From NCBI GenBank assembly GCA_020055645.1, contig CM034548.1, positions 45,872,296 through 45,936,295 of the forward strand: a stretch of DNA of 64,000 bases, in the 5' to 3' direction. Of this stretch, positions 14,879 through 27,599 are shown piece by piece; the first letter of the stretch is position 1, and every line of letters starts with the position of its first letter. The notes under the pieces were generated by a model, which saw only the letters and a list, made by a program, of their open reading frames with translations, made no database searches and was not told the DNA's origin. The translations under genes and the position numbers were made by a program. The stretch is from Tomocerus qinae. Taxonomy: Eukaryota > Arthropoda > Collembola > Entomobryomorpha > Tomoceridae.

Positions 14879-17800
14879 AATCAGTTACGTTCAGCATTTT
14901 ATAAATGGCAAGATATATATCTATAGCATTAACTAAAATGTATGCACGATTTCTTATCTACGCACTATTATCCTTTTCCGTGTTTATTATTTGTTTGGGC
15001 GTAATTTTTTTCGTAAAACAAAACGTGTAAAAGTGAATTTTATACAATATATTCTAAATGGGGTGTCGGATCTTAATAGTATTTTAAATCTAGGTCATTA
15101 GACAACTTTTAATCGCTTGTGTTAGTATCATCTCTCTAACTGTAACTGTTTAGTAATTATTAGGTAATTATAACCATAGATGTTCCTCTCTCCGAGTCTA
15201 GCTGCCGGGAGCCATGATATCCCTCCCAGACTGGTATCTCTCCCAGTCAACAACATATACACTTTGGCCCGTTGTTTGGCATTTCTGTTGACCACGTTGT
15301 AAAAATTTTGAGGTTCTATTTACTAACCACAACTTAGCATTCATAATATCCAGTCAAATCAGGCCAAATTAACTTTGTGCGGTCATGGAGCCACATTCTC
15401 CTTTCTCATGTATTTCATAACCGGCTCGTTAATATACTTTACCATAGCATTACTACACACCCATTAGCAATAAATATACCTGCCATAAGTTAGATAGCAA
15501 TTAGTTACTTTGAATCCACTTTATCTACGTTAAGTTTATGATACATTTTAGCCAAAAATACCATTATAGTAAATGGCGTCCAAACGGTCGATAGTAACGT
15601 TTTCTTGCAATTATTCGCTTCTGCTGATACAATTAATTTGTATGAGTTTAGATACTACATAATTTAGATTTCTTTTGGATCTAAAGGTTTCAGATATTGT
15701 AAGCCTGTCCCATGTATTCCATAAATGTGTTCTGACATTTATTTTTTATATTGCCCTGGTGGTTTTATATAGATTTCGGTGCCTTAACATAATGATAGTA
15801 TTTATGATATCACCGGATTATCCTCGCCATGTTTCAAGTGAACACTTCCGTTGTATTCTAAAACTCATTACTTCATGTGTGGCGTGTTAGGCTAGCAAAG
15901 CCTTTCCCAGTTATAGTTTTAGATTTTACAAGAAATTAACTTTCTTGCAGCGAATTAATAATATGGCATCTTGATTCATTTTTCGCTAGATCTATTTTCT
16001 CTTACAAAAATATCACAATGACAATTTTCTACTGCTTATCCCATTTGTCTAGCAAAGTGGTTTCCATTGAAAGAGAATTCATTTGGCTATATGCACTTAT
16101 CTAAAAGATGCAAACGCATATACCTAATAAGTAAAATATTATACTTGAGTGAGTATAACGTGGTTTCTTGCCGGCACCTATTTGATTTTCCCATTGTTTT
16201 CAGCGAGAAGAAGCCATTGCTATTGCCATCACGTTATATACGCATTTTGTCGATTACAGTTGCATTACATTAGTCTGTGTACTAAAAACGGAAAAGCGGA
16301 GGGAAATGAAACGAGAGTCATTGTACATCTGCATTAGGCTGGTAGCTGCTGGGCTGAGTGATTGTGTGACTGAAGATGCCTATTCGGCTCACTGCAGGAG
16401 CCAAATAGCATGTGAAACCATCCAAAAGAATTCCCGAAATTTATTTATTAAATTCATTTAATCTTCTTAATTTTTATTTCAGAGAGCGACCGAAGACTTT
16501 ACTATTACTTAAGCAAAGTAGGTTTAAATTCTAAAAGTGCGTATAACTCACATAATGCATTAGGAGCAATTCTTGTGTTATACCATAATAATATAAGCCA
16601 GGACTATAATGTAAATAGTCAAACTTATTTTGTGGGCTTGTGAATATGCATATCCCGAGCTCGTATTTTTCTTGAGAACTCTTCAACTGCAGTGCACAGA
16701 AAGATGTAGGAATGTATGTAAATGTGTGAGTGCTCTTTCTTTGTACTACCCGGGTACCCGTGTAACGCATATAGGAAGACAATGCTAGTTTAAAGCACGA
16801 TTTGGCTACACACATTCTATTCTGAAACTAATCGTGTCGTGAGTGAACTCGAGGAAAGACTACAAAAACTTTTATTTCACTCGTAGTCCTAATTAAAGGC
16901 AATGGTTTAGAAACGGCATTGATGTATGTGCAACGGAAAATTACCTCTGAGCAGCTTTTACCTAATTCTTGAGGCTTTCTCAACTACGACTGACATAGGT
17001 ACCTAAAAATACTCAGCCGCCTCGCAATTTAGACTTGCGAATTCTCCACCTACCTCTTCTTTGTACAATTTTAACTCCAAACCCTTATACTCCCACATAC
17101 ATACATTTCCACATTGGGATACTTTCCACTGAATTCCCTAAATTAATTGTGTCAAACAAATTTTACTCATCAAATTGAAGCAAATTCTACTTTTCTTACC
17201 AAAAGGCGCTCCTAATAAAACTGTTTTTGTGCACAACTCAGTTCCTAGCGCGCATAGCTAACGGGCTACATAACTACCGGGCTACTCCATATTATTACAG
17301 GCAGTGCTACGTATCCTCATGACTTAAATTAGTAAAAGCCAAGTGGCTTTTATTATTCTGTCAGTCAGTTTTAAATATTTCCTCTTCTTCTTAAGAAATC
17401 TAATATCAAAGTTGAGTTTAATGGACACCAAAAGTGAGTGTTTCAAAGACCGTAATGAATTTTGTATACCCGTTATGGATCGTTTTAAACGGTAAATAAT
17501 GTAGTAAAAGTGCCCGAGGTAAAAACATTTCTAGCTTGGTTTGTCCGTCGTGGTGTAAGCAGGAGGTTAGCCATTGCTTTGTAAAGCCAAGATAGGCGAT
17601 ACGAGTACAATGGGCGTCCATAATATAATATCCACTGCATAGACCATTAGGTATAATTGGAATTCTAAAGGATATGAAAGCTGATTCCTTTCGTCTTTGT
17701 TGAAATAGAATAATGCCAATGTCTACTTCAATGTGTCAGCATCTATATCATTTGTCTGTTGCTACTTTATTTGATTCAATCAGAATTGTAACACATAATT

Positions 17801-20600
17801 TATCACAGATAGTATATTAATGACCCAAATTCCCTCTTAACCTTTTGCATTACTATTTGAAAGAGATGCCGTTCTTCTTCTGCCGGGTTCTTACACCCAA
17901 TCAGTTCATCCCAACAGTTCTATTCCAATTATCTACTTCGACTCTTTTCCTTCTGAACTTCTCCCATCATCTATCCGTCAAATTAAACTAATAGTCCTAT
18001 TGCCTGCTTATGAATCCCAAAGTTAAATCTGCATGCATAAGGATATGAAATAAACACTTATATCAATTATCCTTGGAATTTGCTTATCTCCAAATAGTTA
18101 TAGTCTTATCTTATATAGTTATTAATGTTAACTCATAAATTAGAAATTGAAAAATATTATTTGAGCATTACCCACTCTGAAAAATGTTATGTGAATATTC
18201 ATTTGCCAGTCCATCTTTCTCACTTCTACATTCAACATATTATACTTAAATTTTAATTTTGTACTCATGTATAATTAATGGTCAGTAGTTAAACACTAAC
18301 GGCATTATTTTCTACGTCGATATACTTTATATTAACTGACCAAATCGCTTTATAGGATCGTTTCATGAATCTACCTCTAGAGGACATGTAGGATTTCTAG
18401 GAAGAAATGCTTCATTATAATGTCTCTCTGTATACTTCAATTGGGCGGACGGAAGGCTGAAACCTTTTTTGCTCTCTCCGACACTCAGGTTAAGGAACTA
18501 TGCAAAATGCATGTGCTTTCTTACTCCTACGTGCTCCTACTGACAGGGTTAATTCACCTAACTTTGAAAATCTCAAATTTCGATCATAATGTTCTCTGAA
18601 ATTTTCAAAAAAACAAAAGAGATTGTTGGTGACCATTTTCTACCATTTTGGTCATTTTTGACCATTTTTTGGGTTAATTATTGAGAAGGTAGTAAATTTA
18701 TTTCTGTAAGTTTTGGAGCCTTCCTTTCTAGTGTATCTGTAAGAATTGAGGACGAGGATACAATATTAATTTTCCCAATAGAGTTATCTTCATGGGGAAA
18801 TGTTTGAATTTTATTGTACTCAACTCATTGAAATAGTTAATAGCTTATGTAGCTAAACAGGCAAAAGGTCTCGATAAAGGATTGATATTGCTGCAGGCTG
18901 ACCCTAAGCTATAGGTTGAATGCTGTATTAATTGGGTGGTACATTCCTCCAAAGGCCGACCCCTCTTTTCTAGAACAGTTGGTGGTTTATTTTTTATTGT
19001 TTTTCTATTTAAACTACTGTAAGTAGTTCAATGACAGGAATTTAAACACGTATTTCAATACTATTGACTACATGCCGTAAAAACTTACACTCTTTATACC
19101 TCTTTAAAATTCGCAATAAACTTTTGTATAGTGGGCAAATTTCAGATGATATACATGTATGAAATTATTTTACAACTTAATCTCTGTATCAACACAATAT
19201 TGAATAAAACAAAATGTATTTTAATTAAAACATTGAGGATTACACAATTGTTATACTTTTGTAGACGCTTCCAATAATAGATTACTGTTACTATAAAACC
19301 AAGACTGCCAACACCTCAAACTTCATTAAAAAGCTTATTCTTTCAATATTTAATGATAATTTTCACCAAAAGTATCCAAATAATTAAATTTCGTATAACA
19401 ATCAACTCAAATCTCCTATTGAAGAATTGGATTATAGATAATAAGTATAAAGATCATCTTACCGCACTTTCATTATTATACCACATCATAGATAATTAAA
19501 ATAATGGTCTCAAAGTCTCAATAGTTTATTAGAGTCATAAGTATTGTTAGTGTACCTACTCTATATGTAAATAATGATACTGCAACTTTACGATTTATGA
19601 CTCCGTAGTCCCCAATCTTCCCATCAAACTATTTGTACATTAAATATCTCAACAGTGTAACTCAATTCTTTGACAACAAAGAATACATTGAATAAATCAA
19701 AAATTACTTTATTAGTACCCTTAAAATTATCTCATATTTGATTATTTTGGTTTAAAGTCTTCAAAAATTTGAAAGGAATTTTTAATGTTCTTTTAAAGTA
19801 TACATTTAAGTTACAACGCAAAAGATAAACACTAATATTGTAAATAGTTATGTAGATTTGCAAAATTGCTAGCCAAGAATAGATGGGAGTAGTTCATATT
19901 GATTACAACAGTGATCTGATTGACTCCGCGTACTTGGGTAAATAGCAGTTACTATTTAAACATGACGAATAAAGAATATTGTAATTGTATGCAAAATGCA
20001 TTCTCGCTTTTCTCTGGTAGTTCAGTAATCTTTCCGTTTACACACAATTGGATTTCGATTTTTTAAAACATGTCTACTCATAATCATATCAAATTGCCCT
20101 GAATATGTATTTGTATAACAATATCCCTCTATAAGTGTAGCTCAAACTCGTTTCTTATTTCTTAATTTGGTTGGTACACAGAGCAGATAAATTGATTAAC
20201 TGGGAAAGGTTTTGCCTGTAGTATAAGTACTTGTATAGATGCACAGTGCCATATCACTAATTGTGTTTGCAAAGAAGTTTTATTTTGTAACATAAAGTAA
20301 GATTTGGTAAATTCGAAGTATTACAGTAATTATTAATGACCTCTCATAATTGTAATCCAGTTGAGTGACCTCTGGTTACTCTGATTAGATTGCATGTATC
20401 TGTCGAGTTTGTTTACCATTCCCAATCTTTATCATACATCAATGTCCCCTCTGTACGCTTCAGCAGTTTCAGTACGGATATGACGACTAAATAAATAAGC
20501 GGAACAGCTTTTAAAAATGCATCACTAGGTATATTACCAACATGTCATCGCTCATCACTGCCGTACCTGTCAATTCGTTTCTGAATACTACTATACCTAC
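14879..20600. other. non-coding stretch, no supportable gene
   Basis: AT-rich sequence with short open frames only. I see no domain-bearing exon, tRNA-like structure or repeat array. A short near-duplication (ATATCCCTCCCAGAC, then TATCTCTCCCAGTC) lies near 15.2 kb. Confidence 0.6.
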
Positions 20601-20879
20601 CATATCATAAGTTTATGGAATTGAAATCAACTTACCTAAATAACAATAGTGCTTTTTTACTTGCTTCATAATATATAGCAACAAAAAAGATTTAAGTAAA
20701 GAGATACAAACCTGTAGAGCATGAAAAGTTTGACAAAAGAAATTGGTTGAAGCAGTAGAGAGTTGAGATTTTTGGAGAAGAATATTTGAAGATAGTGAGA
20801 ATAAGTAGGTATTTAATCTAGGGCGATGTTCATACGGTCTCAATTTATCACTGTAGAGAAACTTTCACGTATTATGACG

Positions 20880-21725
20880 GTTGGTGAGTGACAGTTTGGA
20901 AATATGTTGGAACTGTTGATGATGGAAGTTGGAAAGAGATGTTTGATTAGCAGTGGAGGTAGTCGTTGAGTCGTGAGAAGCTTGGAGTAATGAAATAATG
21001 CTAGGAAATATCAGGTAGTGGCAGATAATTGTTGAAGGTGAAGGAATGACAAAGGAATAAAAGATTGACGAGTGTCTCTTGACGGAGGTGGAGAGGAGAG
21101 TCTTAAGTCGGAATTTAAAATTGCTTGTAGGAAAGAAGAACTCAACGGAAGTTGGCTTAGACTTTGTGAAACAGAAGAGAGGAAATTAGTTCGCTGAAGA
21201 TAGTTTTGTTTAGTTCAGTGAGTTTGTGTATTCATCAAGGAATGTTCTTTTGATATTATTTATAAGTACTTGTACGTACGACAAGCACGGGAGAAAGCAC
21301 AGTTTGAATGGGAAAGTGATTTAGCCGATTCCGTGCTAAAGGAAAGAGTGAAGTCGTTATTATGATGAGGTACTTTAGCTACTTTCTTTTGACTAAGGAG
21401 CTTAGGGTGATTTGCTTTCTCTCCTGTCGATACGTTCGCAAGAGTGACAAGGACTGAACAAGACAACACTCGACGTTGTGAGACTGCCTCAGTTGCTGTG
21501 TGGTCTCCGAGAGGTTTCACACCGAAGTGAGCTCGGTGTCAGACCCAACACGCTCTTTCTATCTGCCTGCCAAGCACCGCTTAGCATCGCCTTCTCCTCC
21601 TCCGCTCCCTCGCCACAGCTACCTTCATTAGCCCCACTTTCCCCGCTTTCTCTTTCCCACACTCAACACACTGCCACTACACAGTTTCAAATCGCCTCAC
21701 ACCGCTCTTCATGCCTTCAGCTCTA
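20880..21725. promoter_or_regulatory. purine-to-pyrimidine strand switch, possible promoter zone
   Basis: On the + strand, about 20,880-21,250 is rich in G and A (repeats of GTTGG, GGAAG and GAGAAG type), whereas 21,540-21,725 is strongly C and T rich with few G. The turnover at about 21,430-21,620 has more CpG than its surroundings. In some eukaryotes strand bias of this kind marks transcription start regions, and unmethylated promoters stay CpG-richer where gene bodies are methylated. That this is a promoter is inference. No downstream coding exon can be confirmed on either strand. Confidence 0.3.
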
Positions 21726-24700
21726 GTGCAAACACTCTTCCAAGTAACTAACATTACTGCCTACTACATTATTGCTTTTTTAACATTTGTTACCTTATCC
21801 AGTCACGTACTTAATATTTTCATACTTGTCTTCTTCTCTTATAGTAATACTATTATGCTACTTTTATTTTGGGAGCGTGTAAATAATATTTGCAAGACAA
21901 TCGCCAAATCATGAGCGAAATTCATGAAATGTACTCTTTATTTGCAAGTCTCACTTCAATTCATATTCTCACTTTTCTCAGTTCAGAATTTAAAAAAATA
22001 TTTGTTTTAAAACTGTTTAATAAAAATAGATTCTTTTATGAATTTAAAATAGCCACAATAATACTATTTTCATGGTTTTAACTCCAGTGGTGGGTATCTA
22101 AAAAAACTACCAGTAAAACACTTGAATGGGTAAAGATGAAGTACAAAGGTATATAATTCCATTGGTATCAATTACATAAAGTCAGGCTATAGCATTAAAC
22201 AATTCTGCACGCAATGAAGAAAAACGTTTTGATAAAAGACGCTAGCCAAAAACAACAAATAGCTAGAATACATATACAAATAGGTGAGTTTTTAGTCAGA
22301 ATTGCTAGTCGGATTTTGTAGATAATTAGGCAATTTACCTGCAATTAAAGTGAGGGAAGTAAAAGCGAAAGCCTTACTACGCGAAATTTAATACCATAAC
22401 TAGTCCAAGACTTATCTTCACGTACACAAGGTATTCAATTATATTTATCATCTGGGTACAACGGTATTAAATCCAAATGTGTATCTGCAAGCCATATTTT
22501 GTAGTCCACATATAGATAGGCAATAACATACATAGGTAACTTATGATCAATATTGGGCTTGCATCTGTCTCTGCATTTTAATTAATTCGACTCATGCCTT
22601 GTTTTGCACATCACGAAGTTGAATAATCACCAACTTATACAAGTTCTACGATGAATTATTATCACACCAGATACTACTACATACGGATCATACAGTCGTC
22701 TACCAATAGCATCAATTTCCAACCTTGTGTTGCTATTGATAATTGTACAAAGTGTGGATAAGCAAGCAATTGTGTACTTAAGCAAAAAAAAACGATAGAA
22801 AATTAAGTTGAACATAATCATCTTAGTGAAGTTTTAACAATAACATTAATTTCCACTAAAACTTCATTCGAAAAGTGTCTATCTCTTCTATAGCGTTAAA
22901 AGTATACATAATACATAATTATTGGTCAAACTGGTGCTCAAACAATAAAAAACCTTAATAAACTTTAAATTATCTGCCTCTAAACTTTATAATGATTACA
23001 TGGATAGAGGTTGGTAATTTTATTTACAACTGGTCAGTATATATAAATACTTATAGCTATTATACCAATATGATGACATTGATAATAATACAATAGTATA
23101 TACCTAAAAGTCTGTAATATTACATCCATTCTCTATTTTGTGCTTGCATAGTGTAGTAAAACTGTCAGTCAATAACCGGACGATAACTCTCACTACCCAT
23201 AATATATTGATTTACATGTACAGGTTAATTGCACCCAAATCTAATTTAAAAGAGTCAAAAGCTTGCCTATCCGAGATTTAAAGAAATCATGCTTTATTTA
23301 GTAGAAGAGTGTGGATTACAAGATCTTTTGCTAATCTCATAAGTATCAAATAACAATTATAGAGTTGTCATTTTATTCAAGTCCATTCTATAAGCGACAA
23401 TGCGGTTATAGCCGTCTAACGACAATTCAACTGACTTGTTTGTGAAAATTGCAAATGAGGACTCCTTGAACATCATGAAATGCCTACTGAAAGTAGAACC
23501 TCAGCTGGGAATTAAATTATTGAAGCTGACAGAATTCTGTGATTAAAAGGAAAAAGGTTGATGAGTTGTCAGGCAGTATTGATCATTATTGCCTTATAAT
23601 TGCATTGCATGCGAGCTGCTTAGAATTAAAGTACACCAATTACAGTGTAATAAAGGTGTGGTAACTGGTGAATTGCCCATAATAGTAATCAATGAGACGG
23701 TTATTCGCCTCCACAACACACACTTCTGGCCAGGTGGACTGTGCTTGATAGCAAGCATTTTTGCTGAAGTTAGCAATTGCTTTAATTACAGCTTTAGCAA
23801 TCAGAAATAATTTGGGGGAAATGAATGATTTCTTTGGCTCCACGAATAGCGGCGAGCCAAGTAGTCAGGATTTAATTCAAGTAATAGTTATTGTAGATTA
23901 ATGCGACTACGCTAGGCAGAATGATATACAAGTCAATTGCATAGATTGAAATCAATAATGATTTCCATGAACAAACTGCGATGCTCCAATATTGAATGAG
24001 ATCTCTACACATCACAACAAGGCAATAATGAAGTTGGGACATTTTTCTCGAAATGATTTCAAATTGTATTCAGGTTACCACATTACAGTAGCTCATATCA
24101 GGAGATCTAAGCCATTATGCAGTATTGACAGATATATAATATCATGTTGTTAGTGCCATCCACCATTAGGACAAGCGCACAGACATGCCATGTACACGTT
24201 TGAAATTAAGACTCTGTTTGTTTTGTTGTCGATGAAGTCATTCATGGCTGTGGACATTATATTAATGAGTTTTGTACCTAACCACTAATAGCACGAACAA
24301 ACCAAATCACTAAACAGTAGGCTATTCTACAGACACAGAGTAATAATATCAATGCTATAAGTACTGTAAAGCAAGCGTACTAACAATTAAATTGTCCCTT
24401 TACTAAAGAACAACTTAAGTACTGTAAGTTGGCGCATATAAGCTAAATTGGACTGTTGTTCACTAAGGGTTTCTCTCATAGGCTTTCTGGTAAATCCTTA
24501 TCTTTGTTTGCACCCTTTTTTACATGAATAGGGAAGATGTCATACCAACTACTTGAAAATCATTTTGGCAAATCAGCTTCAACCCTAAATGACATTATTA
24601 CCTTTTACTTATTCAATAATCACATTAATGCCATACAAACTTTCAATTACTACATACGTATACATAAAATACCCAAGTATTTAAATCCATACTAATTGAT

Positions 24701-25200
24701 GTGATAGTTTCATTATACATCTACATGCCCAAATAATATGTTTTGAAAGTATCAATGAATACCATAGACCATATAATATAATTGATATGTGTGAAATATA
24801 AATAAATGCGATTTTACAGCCTAAAAACAGAATTGCCGAAATGCGCTCCTGACATGTATTTATCTCGGATGGAATAAAATGTGAACATTTGAGAACCCTG
24901 AGTTAACCCAACCATAAGTGTGTATAAGTAAATAGATCTGAAAGTTGATAATATGTAATAGCCAAAACATGATCAAATGTAGCATAAGTGATAATTCCAA
25001 TCGTTGCTTTATATGGGAGTGTCACGTCAATGTTTATTTTCTGGTCTTGCAAGTTTTTTTATTCAGTACTCATCACATTAACATATACACAGAAAATGAA
25101 TTGCATTGCACCACGATACTCCTACTACAGAACGGGACACCTGTGTGTGTGATGTAGCGTCAGTTTAACATTGCATGTTCTTGCAGTGGTTTCTTGACTT
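21726..25200. other. non-coding stretch, no supportable gene
   Basis: AT-rich DNA between the skew switch and the transporter gene. It contains a 10-base inverted repeat (TGAAGTTTTA at 22,827 and its complement at 22,857-22,866) and otherwise only short, featureless open frames. Confidence 0.6.
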
Positions 25201-25633
25201 GACTACGACGAATCTTATGAGATGAGTGAATTCATTCTTACAATTCTTATTATTAATTCTATTCCATGCATGGAGTTCATTCCACCACACACAGACGGAC
25301 TTACTTGATCTTCTGCTCTTTGACATTATTTGTTTCTCTCCAGCAGTCCCAAACTTGTCTCCCAGAGCACAGCTACAGATAAATCCATTTCCTCCCGATA
25401 CAAGTCCAGCAGCACTCTCCACTTTTATTTACCTCTGCCTATCTACTTTTTGACTCTAATTTGTGTGATCTTTGTTCGTGTTCATTCCCAGTTATGAATA
25501 TTAACTAAAATTCTTTGTTAGCGACTGGACTATTTAGGATTAAAATGAGATAATTATTGGATTGGTGCAAAAGAGATCTCCATGAGATCCTTCCCACATC
25601 ACAAAGAGCGTACATATTTTATGCATGAGAACA

Positions 25634-27428
25634 ATGAGTGAAAATAGAGACTGTAATGTGGCACAATGTCCGGAAGAAGAGGTAGGGTTTCTGGAGTGTG
25701 GGGACTCTTCCAGCAGCAGGCAGACAAACGACAAAATATCTAATGTGGCCGGGATAGAAGAGAATTTAAGTGCTGATGAAGAAAAGTGTGAGAATAGAAA
25801 TCTTGACAGAGAAGTCGTAAATGGCGATCCCGTGCTACTCGAACTGCAGAAAGTTGAGGAAGGAGACATAAAACAACCAAATAAAACAAGATGTGTGTGG
25901 TGTCGTAAATACGTAGGTTTGTTGTTAATTCTCCTATCTGGAGTTATGTTAACTTTGAGTTCAATAGTCGTTAAAAAACTCAGAGACTATCACCCGTTTG
26001 CACAGGCAGTGTACAGATTTCTGGGAATTTTCTTGCCATCTATACCTGTTCTAATCTGGACGACGAGGACACAGACAGATAATGTGTTCAGAGCTATTTG
26101 GCCCCTCACCGACAGCCGAAAACGGAAAAGAGTTATATTGCTAATCGTAAGTTCCATTATTTTTAGCTGTCGACACTCTACAGCTATGACGACATAATTT
26201 ATAGGTACATATAAGTGCCATTTAGTACTACGTACTACGTTCCTGTCACATCCTTCAGATATACACACGCTTCTCAACTTAAATTTTTTACTTGGTTCTT
26301 AATTAAATTCCTCAGCCAGATCCTCGCTGTTTATGGTATCCACCACGTGCTATTAATCTTGTATCCGTTTATAATTACCATTTTGAATATTTTATTGATT
26401 TGCAACCGTAGCTCCGTGGAGCAGTGGGATGCACAGCCTTGTTGTCATTTTTCTTTTCGCTGAAATATTTAACTGTGGCGGATGCACTTGCCATCGGATC
26501 CTGTAATCCTGTCTTTGTCGCTTTTGTGGCGCATACCTTTATGAATGAAAAATGTAGAATATTCCCAGTTGTAGTCGTTTTGATTACCATCACCGGAATA
26601 TGCATCTTAGCCCGACCTTCCGTTTTTAATACTGACAGCAATTACAGCACAGACACATTGGTGAGTCCTTCTTTTCTACTAATATCTAATCCATTTTAAC
26701 ACAACTCCTCTAATTCCGTTGCAACTAATTAATTAATTCCAATAACCCTGCTACTACGAGCCTATATAGGTAGTACTTAGTTATTGACACAAGACAGGTA
26801 GGAACCTACCTATGTCGTTTGGATTAGAGGTCATTTTATGAATGAGATGGATGAAATGTGATTTTAATAAATGGGTTTAGATCGGAGTTTCATTCGCATC
26901 TGCAAGTATGCTGATGGCTACATTTTCCATTCTGATTGTTCGTTTCTTAAAGCGAGTTCACGTTGCCCTCATCACGACGGCCTCGGGAGCCATAGGCACG
27001 TTGACAAATGTCGCAGGAACTCTCACAATCGGAGCCACTCTCATTCCTGAAAGTATGACACACTTTCTTCTAGCTCTGGCTCTAGCCACTTTGACTTTCC
27101 TCGGACAACTGTGCTTCACGGCAGCCCTTAAGTGCCAGCAGTCTGGACCTGTTTCACTGATTCGAAGTTCCAATTTCTTATTTGCATTTTTATGGCAGTT
27201 TTTACTTCTCGGGACATCGCCGGATTTGTACAGGTAAGCGGGCTGCTGTTTTCAGAGTCATTTTTACCAACTGTTAGATTGCCTTTGAGTTCTTTATTGT
27301 TTAATTACAGTATTGTTGGAGCGAGTATTATTATGGTAGCACTTGGTATGACAGCATTTCATAAATGGATAGCAACTTTACCAATGGACAATTCTTGCAG
27401 AAAAACATTCTCTTTCGTGCTCAGGTAA
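25634..27428 (+). CDS. SLC35G1-like drug/metabolite transporter (EamA family), four exons
   Basis: The protein is an integral membrane carrier of the drug/metabolite transporter superfamily. Its substrate cannot be read from sequence. Exons: 25,634-26,146, 26,412-26,660, 26,881-27,233 and 27,311-27,428 (stop TAA). Donors are GTAAGT, GTGAGT and GTAAGC; acceptors end TAG, TAG and CAG. The joined frame stays open and encodes 410 residues, or 413 from an upstream ATG at 25,625. I prefer 25,634 for its better context (AACAATGAG); an in-frame TGA lies at 25,583. About 90 hydrophilic, acidic N-terminal residues precede ten predicted helices forming two EamA repeats. Family-like segments are LRGAVG at the exon 1-2 join, ADALAIGSCNPVFVA, ITGICILARPSVF, and SLIRSSNFLFAFLWQ near helix 9, followed by a final helix and HKWIATLP. 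The complete fold and intact splice sites indicate a functional gene. The SLC35G1 assignment within the superfamily rests on pattern memory and could be a sister subfamily. Confidence 0.9.
26147..26411 (+). other. intron 1 of the SLC35G1-like gene
   Basis: The intron opens with GTAAGT and ends in CCGTAG; it is phase 0. Reading through it gives stops, whereas removing it joins ...RVILLI to LRGAVGCTALL, continuous with the family. A competing acceptor (GCAG, ending at 26,423) would shift the frame and lose the RG motif. Confidence 0.85.
26661..26880 (+). other. intron 2 of the SLC35G1-like gene
   Basis: The intron opens with GTGAGT and ends in GGTTTAG; it is phase 0, and splicing joins ...STDTL to IGVSFASASML. 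The pyrimidine tract is weak. Inside, at about 26,795, the short palindromic unit AGGTAGGAACCTACCT occurs. Confidence 0.8.
27234..27310 (+). other. intron 3 of the SLC35G1-like gene
   Basis: This 77-base intron opens with GTAAGC and ends in TTAATTACAG. It splits a serine codon (AG|T) just before the last helix. Unspliced, the frame ends at once in TAA. Confidence 0.88.
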
Positions 27429-27572
27429 TTATAGATTTACACTCTGTATGTGGAGTAAAATATGTATGTGGAGTAAAATATAATATCAAGTAGAATGAAA
27501 TTAATCTTTTGTGCTTAACCGACCTGTATAAAGATAAATTACTTTTGTAAGCATGTACTTTGTATTTACTGC

Positions 27573-27578
27573 AATAAA
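27573..27578 (+). terminator. poly(A) signal AATAAA of the SLC35G1-like gene
   Basis: AATAAA lies 145 bases past the stop codon, a normal 3' UTR distance. Between them, at about 27,447-27,481, the segment TGTATGTGGAGTAAAATA occurs twice in tandem. Confidence 0.6.
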
Positions 27579-27599
27579 AACTTTTGTTATAATATATGA

